DNA of 64,000 bases from Nemania diffusa (GCA_038501195.1 JBBPUQ010000008.1:3358501-3422500), one strand, 5' to 3'; shown: positions 24,323 through 37,376, counted from the first letter of the stretch. The notes: generated by a model not told the origin, from the letters alone. Numbers and translations are program-made.

Positions 24323-25573
24323 TTAGGTATTGATGGGAGCAGCAGCATTATAGCGTCCCCCGGCTGGCGTGAAAGTAGCTAGGACAGCATCAATTCGAGC
24401 CATCTCTTCATCCGTAAGGTCGATCACCTTGCTATTCTCGTCCACCCGTGCTACAGTGGTAGCGCCAGGAATAGGGACAATAGTAGGCATTCCCGGACGT
24501 TTCGACACTGCCCTTGTCCAATTAATGGCGAGCTGGGCCGGCGTGCAGCTCTTCGTTTTTGCGATCTCTTCAACCTGCTCTACGAGCCGGAGATTCGCCT
24601 CGAAGTTCCCCGGCTGGAAGCGAGGGAATCCGAACTTGAGGAAGAGACCGTCCTTGATGTCATCAACCGACCTAAGCTTGCCTGTTAACATGCCTCTACC
24701 GATTGGCGAGTAGGCGATGACGGGGATCTCGTATTGGGCGCAAGCAGCTGCGACGCCATTTTCAAGGATGTCAGTCGAAAACCTGTCGTATGGATAGTGT
24801 TAGCTATCATCAACACGACGAGACGTGCTCTTTTTTGGATTAGGAAACGTACAGCGAAAGCTCGATTTCCACAGCTGCCACTTTGGTATGCTTGGCTGCC
24901 TCGTGGATAGTCTCGGCTCGCACTTCCGAGAGGGATATCCCTCCAAGCTTGCCCGTGTTGATGTATTCCTCCTGTATCAGCTTGAAGGTCTCTCCCATCG
25001 GCACATTTGGATCGCGCCGCGCGAACTCAAACAGATCAATCTTTTTCCGGCCCTTTAGTTGCGAAATGCAGGCATCTAGACTTCGACGCGTATTCTCTGG
25101 CGATGCGTCCATCTGGTGAGTGTCGGGATTGAGGCCACCTTTGATACAGAGGACAATCTTTTCAGCATCCTCTGGATATTTCTCGAAGTATCTCTCCAAC
25201 AACACTGCAAATAACAAGGTTAGTAACTGTTTCTATATAGGTGAAGTATTTCACCTTGGGAAATATCTTGGTAGCACAGAGCTCGTCACCTACCTAGACT
25301 GTTATACTCTGGCGACCCGTAGAATTCGCCGCCGTTCCAAAAGTTGTCTGAGGTCACGCTAGTCAGCATTTTGTTCAATAGGTTGCAAATAGCCATGAAA
25401 GGCTATGCGGTGCAAATGGACTTGAGAACTAGGGGTGCAAACGCACTTCCGTTCTTGAGTGCAGCACGCATTGCCTCAAAGGCCTGCTCTTGTGGGCAGG
25501 GCGTAGCTCGCCAGGTAAATCCCATGAGACCGAAGCCAATGGGGCCAACATCTTTGCCGAGGATTTGAGGCAT
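24323..25573 (-). CDS. Aldo-keto reductase, pyridoxal reductase type
   Basis: NADPH-dependent aldo-keto reductase, 330 aa from four exons: 25573-25447, 25347-25294, 25204-24853, 24782-24323; introns of 99, 89 and 70 bp. Seen: N-terminus MPQILGKDVGPIGFGLMG; NNFWNGGEFYG with the catalytic Tyr52; the active-site Lys82 in IVLCIKGG; LFEFARRDPNVP where many reductases have a His; AYSPIGRGMLTG; and the C-terminal IPIPGATTVARVDEN-type cofactor region (VPIPGATTVARV). FWNGGEFYG and FExARxDPNVP match pyridoxal reductases such as fission yeast Plr1, which reduces pyridoxal to pyridoxine; the length (about 330 aa) also fits. The assignment to that exact substrate is inference. The 54 nt second exon carries the catalytic Tyr and is easily missed. 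Confidence 0.88.
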
Positions 25574-26635
25574 GTTTGTTTAGGGTCGAAGGAAGGTTGA
25601 AGATAGTTGTAGTTTTTTTTTCGGGAAAGATTATAGGTCTCTCTGTGATGTCGATATGTCAAAATTGTTCGTTCGTTGTGATAACTCGTATAAGACGCGG
25701 TCTATGAATTCAGATCTGGGTCTCCTGAAACCCCTTCAGGCTCTAGAATTTATATCACGAACCGTCATCCCCTGGAGTGCATAGTTACTGGCTAGCGGGT
25801 ATATGGTGTGAGGTCAATTCCTATCACCGGATTGCTGCAGTCGGCTTTGTCTCCTCCGATCGGACGCTATCTCCCGCAATTGCGCAGGGAGCCGGCCTTT
25901 AGCTACTATTATCAGCCAATTAAATATGCCAGATACCCATGAATATGCCCTTTTGGGATAGAGCAATATGCGCTAACGGTCTTATGGAGACAATGACCGG
26001 CCGGAGTTAAGCTGGATCTGGGGCTCTAGCTGCCCGCGGGGTCCGTTGACACAACACGACCCATGTAAGTTACCTAGTTAGTAGGCCTATAACATGCTTC
26101 GTCATATAGTGTTCTTAGCATGTTTTGAACTGGTTTCTGGAACTGGCCCTTTTTCGTACCATTGTATAAGGTCCTCTTGTAATACCATACTTTTCTTAGA
26201 GCTACTTTGTGGGGAGTATACACCATGAAAATTCTGAAGTCTGGGCGGTTTAGGCATCCACGACGAGATAGTTTACAGTAAGGTGGCAAATGGCATTGCT
26301 AAACATAACTAAGATCAAGTTAACATATATTGCAAAATCGAGAAGCTTCTGTCAGTCTCCGATTAGCATTGCGGCGTGGCGGACTAAAGTTACCAAGTTG
26401 TAATTCAATATATATACTATGTGTTGGTGGAGATGTCGGGTGACTGCAATATAGAGAGATTGATCCGCCTTCTGAGACGATAATTGTCTGGAAACGATTG
26501 GCTTGGGGAATAGGGATTGGTATAATTGCAAGTATCTACATCGTATGGTGCATTTATATACAGTACCTACCACTAATACAGTTCGCAATCGGAATAGAGG
26601 GCTGTGCGATGGGATTTAACATGGTATCTGCTGCC
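25574..26635. other. Intergenic between AKR and SAM50
   Basis: Upstream region of the reductase and the 3' flank of SAM50. Only short, featureless frames; nothing supported. Confidence 0.5.
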
Positions 26636-28376
26636 TTATAAGAAGCTGATACCAACACCAACCTGTAAGCCTTTCCTGCTCTCTTCGCCCTGACGTATGA
26701 CAAGAGGCAAGGCAAAGTTGAGTTCGAATCTGGCAACAGGATGTGCGTATACCAGGCCTACACCTGCAGCAATGCTAGGCAAACCAGTGCCGACTTCCTT
26801 CGTGGCGGACAGCATGCCATCCAAGACTGAACTGGAGGTCATACGTTGCCCTGCCGTGGTATTATTGCTCTTTGTCTTGTTCTTCATTGCTACTGATCTG
26901 CCGCCGTTAGCGAACACTTGAATTCGGAACGGAGAATCAGTGCCGATTCTAGGCAACGGTATTAGCATGTTAACACTACCGGCAGCGAAGACATCGCCCC
27001 CAAGCGCATCAGTTCCGTCTCTCGGGCCTAAGCCCCCTAGAGAAAAGCCGCGAACATCTGTGGGGCCCCCTAGAGCAAACCGATCGTTAAGTCGGCTAGG
27101 GGAGGCTCCACCTAAGCCGAAGGACAGGGGTAGAGGGTAAAGCAGCCCAGCCCGGAGTCCGCACCCAATCGAAACGCCTGAAGGTCCTTTGAACCCTGGG
27201 ATGGATATTGGAACAGCACCCGCAACCTCCACTTCACTCTTGGAGAAGCCAACATCTCCTCCCAGCAAACCCCATCCCGCTAGCTCAGTGATAGTTTTCA
27301 CCATGTAACCGCTTTGCGGTAGCATGGGGTTGTCCCTTCGCTCTCGTTGGAATAGGTAGGTTAGAGCACTCTTAACCGAGTCTCCAGCATCCCCTCGTAC
27401 AGTAGGGCTCGCCGTAGCGGCTAGACCAGTCAATTGCCTCCACGTACCGGAATACCCCACCTGATAACGATCGCCATTCTCCTTGGCCCAGTTCAGCCTG
27501 AGCCCACCTCCTTTTAGGAGTTCTTCGTGGCTTGCCCAAGGCTTGTGAGTGCTGCTAGCCAGCCCATCTATACTAAGCCTTAGGTTGGGATCGCTATTTA
27601 TTGGGGTGGAGAATTCGGCGCTGTATGCTGATCGGGTTCTTGTGCCTGCGGAAGCGTTCACGGACAAGAATTCAGCACCACCGAAGACATTTCGCAAGAG
27701 CATGGTTCCATAGGCGGAGCCTTCTGTATTACCCAAGTCCGTGCCCGTCTTCAACATCAACCGAGATCTCTCTCGTACTCGAAGGGAGACGTCAATATCG
27801 GTTGGGGAGGTAGAGGGGTCGAGATGGGGAGGCTGAGAAAGATGTACAAGGATGTCTGGATGGAATATGTCTTGAGATGGGAATTAGCAAGCATGTCTTT
27901 CGTGAGAGGTGCAGCCATCTTGACCATACCAAATTTCTGTAGCTTCAAAATAGAGGCCCCAACTTCATTCAAGAGGTCGGCTAGGGTGTAGCCGACATTG
28001 CGGCTGTCCCCTACCAGGGGTTGGAGGAGAGGATCGAGGAAAGACCTTCGGGTATTCTTGGCGCCATGTATCTGGATAGATGAGAGGGTCACAGGTAGGG
28101 TTTGGTTGTGCGAGAGCTTAGAGAGGCAGTAAGTAAATGCATTTTGGTAGAGCCACTGTCAGGGCATGCTGACCAGCTGAGCCACTTGCTGTTCGGATTC
28201 ATTCTCGAGAGGATGTGTCCTTGCGGGTGTCGCTCGTTGCTCTATGGAGCCCGCCTCTTTTTTAAGCAAGCTCCCGAAGACCTAGATATAAATAGGATTA
28301 GTTAGTCGGTGTGCCTATGGATAGGAGGATATGCATAGCTCACATCGTCGTCTCTAGGAGAGGAAGCCCGAGCCAT
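26636..28376 (-). CDS. sam50: Sam50/Tob55 outer-membrane beta-barrel insertase
   Basis: Core of the mitochondrial SAM/TOB complex, which inserts beta-barrel proteins into the outer membrane. 520 aa from four exons: 28376-28344, 28281-28174, 28116-27930, 27870-26636. Seen: short acidic N-terminus, a single POTRA-like segment (TLPVTLSSIQIHGAKNTRRS at about 52-71, continuing to KLQKFDIFHPDI near 115), then the Omp85 barrel with RSRLMLKTGTDLGNTEGSAYG, the conserved VRGF loop motif near 382-385 (GGPTDVRGFSLGG) and a C-terminal beta-signal-like GLQVGVGISFL. Length matches fungal Sam50. Exons 2 and 3 are joined over a 57 bp intron with donor GTCAGC, the weakest junction. Divergent from UBC6. Confidence 0.92.
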
Positions 28377-29063
28377 AGCAGCTGGTGGAGGGCCGTTTGT
28401 CCCTGGAGTATATAAATTGTGTGGTATCAGGAGTCCTGAAGGTGGGTAGAAATTACCCAAGTAGGGTATTTCGTTGGAAGCTAGGAAGCTCTTGACAAAT
28501 CAGCTCGCAGTTGTCACCAGCCCCAATCACAACTGGCAGTGCAGGGGCAGGGGTTTGTGTGGCTAACGGGTTAGAGGTGACAATGACGTTCTGTGGCTGG
28601 TGAGAAGATAGGCAAGGTACCCCACACCTCAGCCCTGTCCGCTACCTAAAGTTAGATAGGTACATGTAGAGTGGTCCAAAGGCCAGATCAGGAATAAAGC
28701 AGACCCAATGGCCCCTTATCATAGATCCACATCCATGGGCATGAACATGATTCATTGTTAACAGGGAACAGCGTGGAATCTTAGCCTGCCAACAACTTAT
28801 TACTACTACTCTCAAACCATTTACACTACGTCGGACAGGTACAAGAAATTCCCCTCCTTTGACTACACATTGCCCAGGTCATCGTCAACGAATCCGGCCA
28901 CTCTACTCTCTCAGCGTCAATTACCGACACCTCCGCTCTCGCGCCTCTTAGTCACCAAATACCGTCGCAGCAGCAGCCTAGCCATTTACGATCACCTCCG
29001 TCTCTATTCCATTTCTCATCGTCCCAATTAGCCTTTAGACAGCATCGGGGAGAGATCGATTCA
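28377..29063. promoter_or_regulatory. Shared divergent promoter, SAM50/UBC6
   Basis: The 687 bp between the two start codons must hold both promoters. No clear TATA box is placed on either side; a short TAGGTACATG tract lies at 28655-28665. It contains no gene. Confidence 0.5.
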
Positions 29064-29977
29064 ATGGCTAGCAAACAAGCGAGCAAGCGCGTATGTCCTA
29101 ATTGATTACTCCTTGTCATCAACCTCGTACCTAGATGTCGGCCCGCTCACTAACATCGTCTTTGGTAGTTGGCGCGCGAATACAAGTCCATTTCTGAAAA
29201 TCCACCCCCGTACATCTCAGCCCACCCCTCAGAGTCTAACATTCTTGAGTATGTATACCCGCCATTCCCCAAACATCCAGCTCAGTTCTAACAAAGCCCA
29301 GGTGGCATTACATCATTACAGGACCCGAAGAGACACCGTACTATGGCGGGCAGTATTGGGGCACCTTGATCTTTCCACCGAACTACCCCTTCGCACCACC
29401 TGCCATCCGAATGCACACGCCGTCTGGCCGCTTCCAGCCCTCTACTAGGCTCTGTCTTTCAATCTCCGACTTCCACCCGAAATCCTTCAACCCGGCATGG
29501 GAAGTGTCAACCATCTTAATAGGCCTCTTGTCATTTATGACGTCGGAGGAGATGACAACTGGTTCAGTGTCGGCTACATCACGTGAGCGCAAAATATATG
29601 CCGAGCGGTCACGGTGGTGGAACTCAACAGGTGGTGGCTCGCATGCTAAGAACCCCGCACAAAAGGGTAACGTCAAAATCGGTGACGGTGGTGCCAAGTT
29701 CCGATCAGAGTGGCCTGAGGTGGACAAAGAGAACTGGAGCTGGATGGCCGAGAAGAACATCAACACAACTACTGGAGAGGCCACTCGCACCTCGTGCGGG
29801 CCAGCTTTAGGCGCAGCGAGCAGAGGAGGACAGACACAGACAGTAGTCGACGCGGTGGTCCAGCAGAGAGATGCCGGTACAGGATGGCTAGGTCGTAACC
29901 GACTTCTGGTCGTCGGCGCAGTAATATTTTTGTATGTGCTAATAGCTAGGCTATTAGGCGAAGCAGACGAGGTATAG
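29064..29977 (+). CDS. ubc6: Ubc6-type ER-anchored ubiquitin-conjugating enzyme
   Basis: E2 enzyme of ER-associated degradation, 260 aa from three exons: 29064-29090, 29169-29248, 29302-29977. Seen: MASKQASKR|LAREYKSISENPPPYI, WHYIITGPEETPYYGGQYWG, the E2 core NYPFAPPAIRMHTPSGRF, the active-site Cys in TRLCLSISDFHP, a hydrophilic linker, and a single C-terminal membrane segment (RLLVVGAVIFLYVLIARLL) as in tail-anchored Ubc6. The short LSISDFHP after Cys and the tail anchor distinguish the UBE2J2/Ubc6 branch from UBE2J1. The first exon is only nine codons; its MASK/QASKRLAREYK junction matches the family N-terminus. Confidence 0.95.
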
Positions 29978-31411
29978 AGAAAACCAGGGGCAATGTAGTA
30001 TCTACGCGACCTGTAGATGAGGTAGCTACTTGCTGTTCTAGTTTGGATGGGCAGATCTCTGGGAGCAGCAACTAAGAGGAGGTAGCCCCTCTTCACCTAC
30101 CGATAGCTTACGGAGTGTACTTGAATTGTCTAGCTTTCGTTGCGAGCAATATTTCCTAATCAGCGGTATGGCGATGCCGGCCGCCACTTATTCAGCACAG
30201 AGGTGTAGGAGACAAGGCAACATCTTTAAGGTAGTATTGGGTTTTTCATGTACGATATGTCCTACGGAAGGCTATCGGGATAGATGGGCAAATCGATTAT
30301 TTAGAATTATTAGCAATTTGACTCAATTTTGATTTGGAAAAAGAAAGCTCCTCACATGAAGCTAGGTCCTAACCCTATACTAAAGAACTAAAGTTTACCT
30401 ATTATACTCCCATCGTAAGGCAGCCTTAGTTTTCAGTATCATGTAATTATTTCGTATAAACCTACGCAGCACTCACTATACAGGCGGAGACTCAACACAC
30501 TCACATCGTTGAAGTATAGCTTAGCTAAGATAAATCTACCTAGGTTGTAGGTAGGATAGAAGAGGCATAAATGTATATATACTTGTATATATAGGTATAT
30601 GTATGTATATATGTATGTAGGTAGGTACATACCTAGATATTGTGCCGCCTTGAGAGCACTTGAATTCCTTATAGGCAGGAACCTTGGTAGGTAGAAATTG
30701 TAAATAGGTCGGTAGGTAGTACTTGTAGGTTAAGTAGGTATGCACGTAACTGCCCTGCTATCACCATATCACCTGCTATTTCCCATTTGATTTATCTGAA
30801 CCTGCCTGCCTACTTCGAGTGCTTGGTCTCACCTTACCTACAATGTCATTTTACCTCTTTACCCCCTCTACACTCTCAGCATTTCTACTCCACACGCGCC
30901 CAACACATAGTTCACAGCCCAGGGTATGACAACATCTACGGCCTGCAGATAATATTGCCTGTACTGGCATAGCAACTTGAGTACATATATATCTCCGCTT
31001 GTTGAGATTTCTTGCCCAAGTAGGTAGGTACTCGAATCGTCCATGTCTAGATCATAAAACCTTCTACGTCGGCGAGAGCATCCCTCTATACGCTCATCCA
31101 CACACCCATACACTCTCTCATCCATTCATACCTATATCGACGTCCCTAATAAGGCACTTTATGAACTAACAAGTTCGAATAAGATTAGGTCTACTGTCCC
31201 TGAACACTGGTAGGTAGATACAAATCCGTTGATGCTACTTGCGATACTGCACTTTTTAGAACACTCACATTCCCTGATCATTATTCAGGGTCATATCCAT
31301 CCTCTTCTGCCTGGGGATTTATTCCATTAGCAATCCCATTCCCAGATTGACTTCCGTTCCTGACTGGTATGCAGTTTCCGATCTCCGACTATTACGACTT
31401 TATCATCGATC
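29978..31411. other. Intergenic, TACCTA and TATA repeats
   Basis: Downstream of UBC6 and upstream of the BTB gene. A tandem tract at 30565-30735 mixes TATATGTATG and TAGGTAGG units. No gene supported; frames here are repeat translations. Confidence 0.55.
30565..30735. repeat. TATG/TAGG microsatellite-rich tract
   Basis: TATATATACTTG, TATGTATATATGTATG and TAGGTAGGTACATACC units follow one another over about 170 bp. Frames on the minus strand across it encode only Tyr/Thr/Ile repeats and are artefacts. Confidence 0.75.
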
Positions 31412-32988
31412 ATGGCTTCTGCTGAGGAGCCAGTTCCTTCTATCGGCATGGCGGAATCAATGCGCACCACTCCTCGCGCCCTGACCCCTATTTTGGAAAC
31501 AGAGCCTGGACCAGAGGACTCTGCCACTGCCTTTCACCCAGATGCCGACTTGAAGGTCATCATCCGAGCACCTAACAATGACTCTACCATCTATATGGTC
31601 TGTTCGTCTGCTTTGACTTGTGCCTCTCCTGTTTGGCGTTCTATGTTGTATTGCGATGCTGCAAATGCTCGCGAAATGAAAGACGAGACGAGATATGACC
31701 AAACTCAAAGTATGGTGCTTAAAGGCGACTCAGAGGCTGTTGCCCTGCTTTTCCGTATCATTCACTACGATTTCAGGCACGTACCCAAAGAACCGACGCT
31801 TAACCAACTCTTCGAGCTCAGTAAAAGCGCTTGCCAGTATAGATGTACCCATATTCTATATCCTTGGGCTCAACAATGGGTCTCACAACTGGCCACCTTT
31901 TTTGCTGATGTCAATTGCTATTCTGAATGCCATAAGGCTCTCTAGTAGGCATCATTTTGTTTTCTCCTCATCCCTCTTATCAGATTTCAGACACATCAAT
32001 CCTTCGAAATATTGGAACCGCATTGAGATTTTCATACTTTATCAAGGTTACTGACTCCTAGGGTTGAATAGCGTCGCTTGGACTTTTGGGGAGACTAAAC
32101 TGTACCGAGACATGGTTGACGCCCTTATCGTGAGCGCTAAGATAGATCTCAACGGCAAGATTGTGAATGTTTCTGGACAACCTCTTGAGGACATGTTAAT
32201 GCCCAGCGATCTTCTCAGTAAGGCATATATTCATTACTACTACTGATTTCCCGTCCACTAACCTAAGATATCAGAAACCATCACTACGACTCGTGCTTCT
32301 ACGATTGCAAAAATTCTCGATGCTGTTAAGTCGCCGATCCATGTCCTCTCAAGTGGGACACAAGGCAACAGCAACGCGTATTGTAAAGTTGGCAAAGATA
32401 GCCACGAATGTGAAATCATGATGCTAGGTTCGGCCATACCCACACTTGCCAAGGCAGGACTCTTTCCTGTTCCGGAGCATGAGAAGTTCACAGACAGTAT
32501 CGTAAATCTGAAGGACAAGCTTGAAGGGGTCAAGACTATTCCGTATATCGGAAGAGAATGGATGCCACATATGTCGCATGAAAACTGTGAACTTGGCTTC
32601 TGCAAGTCTGTAATGACCTGCCTAGAGGAAATGATGGTACCATTGAGCGCTTCTATCAGTAAGTAGCCTCTCGCATAACATGCACTACCTACCATACCTG
32701 ATTCATTGGGCGGATACAAGAGCGCTATGTGTTAGGGTCCGATATATTAAAACCAGATCCCGCCCGTTAACAAGGTTTGATACAGTGAGTTGGATGTCTG
32801 ACCAGGCCGAGACATGCGGCATCGAAGCTACGGCAGAGCTACAAGAGTGGCGAAGAATATCCAACGAGCCTTCAATTAAGCATGTTGAGGACCATGGCCT
32901 TGTCAGCGGTCTAGAGAGGGAAGCGGAAAATAATGATGAAAACGTTGTTGGAAGTGCTCAGGAGGAGAATTCAGAGGGCGAATCCTGA
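31412..32988 (+). CDS. BTB/POZ-domain protein
   Basis: 421 aa from four exons: 31412-31944, 32072-32217, 32275-32658, 32786-32988. The first intron (donor GTAGGC, acceptor AATAG, 127 bp) joins CHKALY|VAWTFGETKLY; the result matches the W-(x)-AWxFG block that follows the BTB core in many ascomycete BTB proteins, so I prefer it to reading the frame as broken. Seen: BTB core from about residue 46 (DADLKVIIRAPNNDSTIYMV, SSALTCASPVWRSML) to HILYPWAQQW near 160, a helical middle, a Cys-containing MSHENCELGFCKSV segment near 330, and an acidic Glu/Asn-rich tail. No partner or pathway can be named. The last intron could use either of two close acceptors. Confidence 0.78.
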
Positions 32989-34065
32989 AGTATCGATTCT
33001 AGGATGATACTGGCCTGATCTGTCATACAAGCCAGTTGTTGAGGCCAATTATGAGATGGTATATCTGAGCGCTAGTCAGGAGGCTGGAGGATTTTAATTG
33101 TGTGAAGTGGTCTGAGCAGACGTGTAGATTGAGGAAAACCTCATGGAAAAATCTCAAGGTTGCGATTGCTTTTGCGAAGAATTAATAAAACTATCAATGA
33201 ATTGTCCCTTGGGATTTCCGCACGAGAAAACACTCTACCTTTACATTGTATCTGGCGTAATTCATTTAATTTGCGTATACTATCTGATCTTCACGAGCAA
33301 TATATACTAGGATTATCAACAACAACAATAATAAGTCATGCCTAAAACAAATATTGTTAGTTGCTATTGGTGTAAAACCTACTTAGGTAGCCACCTTATA
33401 TCTCAACTCGGATGGCTTCGTACATGAGGATAAAACTCAGATGGGGGCTCAGCTGAGTCCATGTCCTAGTTTATACGGACGACAGCCAAGATGAGCCCGC
33501 CACCGACGATACCATCATCCGTGGTAACCTTGAGAAGCACCTTGAGTCTCCTCGTACGCACGAACTATCTTAGGTTATTGTAGAGCACTTCTCGGGAGCG
33601 TGAAATGTTTCAGCCTTCGAGAACCCCGAGAGGAAATGAGTGGCTAGCGAATACGCCGCTGCCAAGTATGGTAATAACTGTTAACGGGTAGGAGAATTGC
33701 TTCATTAGAGAAAGACGTTGTATTGATTCGTACGCATCGGTAGCATACTTGCTAGTAATAGCACTCACAACCTCACTAGTTGTTCAACAAGTAAGTCTAT
33801 CTCCTATCTAATTACGATGATATATGCGATGCTAAGTACGATACCTACGAAACGAGCTGATAAATATAATAATTCACGGTCAGGGAATCTTCACGTTTTT
33901 CTTTTTAAGTCAAATGAAATGTACAGGAGCGTAATCGGTTTCCATTCTGAGCTACCTAGTAAAAATAACCTCCCATATAGACAGACTAACCAGTGAAACA
34001 TGTAGCTAAGATTCGTCATCTCACCTTGACGAGTCCGCGCCTAGAGCGAGCTACAAGCCAGCTTC
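32989..34065. other. Intergenic, no supported gene
   Basis: 3' flanks of two convergent genes. A short frame at 33160-33345 is featureless. Nothing else seen. Confidence 0.55.
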
Positions 34066-37000
34066 TCAGCTAGGCGCGGAGGACAGCCGGCTCTTGTAGA
34101 ACAGGCGCCGCTTGCCGGCCTTCCAGGCCTCGACGAGGGCGACGTAGAGTAGCACGGCGGCGGCGACGATGCCCCACTCCCAGGTGATGGCGGAGTGCTT
34201 GAAGACGACGCGGTTGACGACGGGGATGTAGATGACGGGGAAGGTGACGAGGAAGCCAGCGGCGACGGCCCAGAAGAGGAAGCGGTTGCGTAGCACGGTG
34301 GGCACGACAGCGAGGGGCCCCCCGCCGAACCGCTCCGGGTACATGCGGAAGAGGGAGCGCGTGAAGTGCTTGACCTCCCAGGCCGTCACGAGGAGGAGGA
34401 AGCTGAGCGTCGCGAACGCCGTCGCGCGCGCGCGGTACACGGGCTCGCACATGGCGGCGAAGCCCTCGTTGCAGTCGTGCGAGGCGCTGAGGGACACGGC
34501 CCAGCCCCAGGGCCCGTAGGCTACGAAGGCGAAGGCGAAGATGCAGAGGGAGCCCATGAAGGTGCCGTAGGCGAACTTGTCGATTATGATCTCGCGCGTG
34601 AACACGCCGATGCGTAGGTCGTGGGGGGGCCGGCGCATGATGTCGGGCTGGGCCTCTTCGAGGCCGAGGCCGAGGGCGAGGAAGGACGATGTGATTAGGT
34701 TGGCCCAGAGGATCTCGATTGGGGAGAGCGGGAAGATGGATTGGTCATTGCTGTCCTTGTAGGCTAGGCCGATGAGGAGGAGGATGACTTGAGCGATGTT
34801 AGAAATGAGCAGGTGAAGAATAAACTAGGCCAATGGTTAGCATGGTACCTAGGTATTAGGAGTTCACTTAGATAGGGAGTGGATGTTACCTTCTGGATGT
34901 TGTCAAAAAGCCGACGTCCCTCTTCAACAGCGGTGACGATAGATGCGAAGTTGTCATCGGTAAGTACCATATCCGCTGCCTCCTTGGCCACATCGCTACC
35001 GTTGAGACCCATGGCAATACCCACGTCGGCCTTCTTGAGGGCGGGAGAGTCGTTGACGCCGTCTCCGGTCATCACGCAAAACGCCCCCCGACGGTGCATC
35101 GCCTCGACCATCCGCACCTTTGTGGACGGACTGCAACGGGCTAGGACTAGCGGGAGCTTGTCCAACGCGTCAATCTCGGTATCACTTAGAGCGTCGAAAG
35201 CGGACGCGGGCATGGTTGCGTTCACAGCCTCGGCTGCGGTGAGGTCGGGCCCTAGAATGCCAACCTCGTGAGCGATAGCTGTTGCCGTTTTGATATGATC
35301 GCCGGTGAGCATGTGAACCGAGATGCCCGCGATCTTACACTTCTGAACGGCGCCGGCGGTTTCGGAGCGAGGAGGGTCGTACAAACCGGCCAGGCCGAGC
35401 GGTGTCAACCCACTCTCTGCGGCCGCACGATCGGTCTTGAGAGTATCACTGCTCTGAATAGTCTTGTGGGCGATGCAGAGAACGCGAAGACCTTCGGCAG
35501 CGAGGGACTCGGCCTCGGCGGTGAATTTGGCTTTCATGTCATCAGAAGCGTCTAAAAGGGGCATGATGGCTTCTAGGGCGCCTTTGGTATAGACATCGGC
35601 CTCCCCAGAGGATCTAGCGTAAACAACCGTCATACGCTTGCACGAGGAATCAAAGGGGTGTTCGGCAAGGAAGACGGAACTGTTTGCTTGCGAGACAGTA
35701 GCCTTGGTAACGTCGAACCTCATCGCGAATACCTGAAGAGCAATCTCTGTAGGCTCACCTACAGCTACCCAGTCTGATACAACCGTAGTAGAGATAGTAG
35801 AGGTGTCGGCTGTGTCATCACATCCTAGGGCAACTTTGCCCTCGGAAACGGTCGCATTGTTGCAAAGAGATATGCATTCCACAAATCTCCTCGCGCTCGA
35901 AGGCAACTTCGGTATTGAGGATGGAAGTTCTGAGGGAGAGGGTTTGTCATCTTGCCAGACGACATGTCCACTGGCAGGATCGAAAGGGTGAGTACACGCT
36001 TGAACTGAAGCGATAGATCCATCTTGAAGCCAGACTTTTCTAGTTATCATCTTGCCTTGTGTTAGAGTTCCGGTCTTGTCGGAGCAAATATTGGTCACCC
36101 CGCCAACAGCCTCAAGGACTGATAGCTTCCGTACAATAACGTTGCCCTTAGCCATCGCCTTAGTTCCTACAGCCATACTAATAGTAAGGACTGCAATCAA
36201 AGACTCGGGTATGACGGCAACACCAACGCAGATACCGTAAATGAGCACATCGCCATCAACCTCGAAGCGATTTGCAGAGAAGACAATGATAGCAAGGAGT
36301 ATGGCGAGCCCGAAAAGGAGTAAGGCAAAATTGCTAAGCTTCACTTGCAGCGGAGTACCATCGAGGCCTAAAATGCTTCTAGTTCCCATCTTCACGCGCT
36401 GCATGTACGACGTGAACCAAGATAGATTTTCGCCTTTTGGTTTTGAGTTGGCTCGGAGTAGCTCGGCAATCCGGCCTACTTCCGTATTCATACCAATGGC
36501 CGTTACGATACCGGTGGCACGGCCGCGTGTGATGGTGCTCGCCGAGTAGACCATATTCACGCGGTCACCGAGGGGAATATCTGCATCATTAAGCACGATA
36601 TCTGAGTGCTTGCTAATGGGCACAGACTCGCCAGTGAGGAGGGCCTCATCGGTAGACAGGTTGAGTCCAGACACCAAGCGGAGATCGGCGGGGACGATGT
36701 CACCCACGTTGAGCATGACAAGGTCGCCCTTGACAAGCTGCTCGGCCTTGGTGGTCATGGCCACTTGAGACCTGATAACCTTGCAGCTGGGAGCAGACAG
36801 GGCCTGAAGACCTTCAATGGTCTTCTCGGCACGATAGTCCTGGACAAGTCTGCAGGTAGCATATACAAATAGTAAGTCAGTAACCCTTTCGAGACGGCTG
36901 TGTGGTTGTCAGGCATGATGACTTACCCAACTACAATGTTGAGCACGATGACGGCAGTGATAACACCGCCCTCTGCGTAGTCATGGATGGCAAAAGACAG

Positions 37001-37330
37001 AGCCATGACGAGGATGAGAACTACGGTTAAACTGTTGGAGACCTGCCTCAGGAGAATCTTCCAAGCCGAAAGCCCCTTAGCTGCCTTGACCCGGTTAGGA
37101 CCGTCCTCGGCCAGGCGACGAGCGGCCTCGGTCTGAGAGAGGCCATGGCTCGCGTCGGTATCGAGAAGCTGCTCTAACTGGCTGACAGATAAAGTATGGG
37201 GCGCACGAAGACTATCTGCATCATCAGGTCTAAGTTCAGCTGCTGGGGATGTGGCATCGGAGTTATGAGTTTGACCACATATAGGAGGTTCAGTCGACTC
37301 CTCGACGATAAGTTGATCTTCTGTCCCCAT
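34066..37330 (-). CDS. ENA-type cation-exporting P-type ATPase
   Basis: P-type ATPase of subfamily IID (Na+/K+ efflux, ENA), 1040 aa from three exons: 37330-36927, 36849-34890, 34824-34066; introns of 77 and 65 bp. Seen in order: cation-ATPase N-terminal domain with GLSQTEAARRLAEDGPNRV; first membrane pair; actuator TGES near 207; M4 with GVAVIPESLIAVLTI; phosphorylation site DKTGTLTQGKM with Asp392; nucleotide-binding KGALEAIM; hinge MTGDGVNDSPALKKADVGIA; then a C-terminal bundle of six hydrophobic segments starting in exon 3 (FILHLLISNIAQVILLLIGL). IPESL in M4 and the VIVRKLSVLEAVGGVTNICSDKT context fit fungal ENA pumps rather than SERCA or Pma1. Known role of the family is alkali-cation tolerance at high pH or salt, at the plasma membrane or endomembranes; ion choice is not readable here. 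Confidence 0.92.
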
Positions 37331-37376
37331 TCAAGTACGTACAAGCTAGGCAGTAAATATGCCAATTGAATAGTTA

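Noticed and set aside
31930..32065. BTB gene as pseudogene, and a 15 nt gt..ag segment (32047-32061) as an ultra-short intron
   Set aside because: A normal 127 bp GT-AG intron (31945-32071) restores the frame and the conserved AWTFG block, so neither idea is needed.
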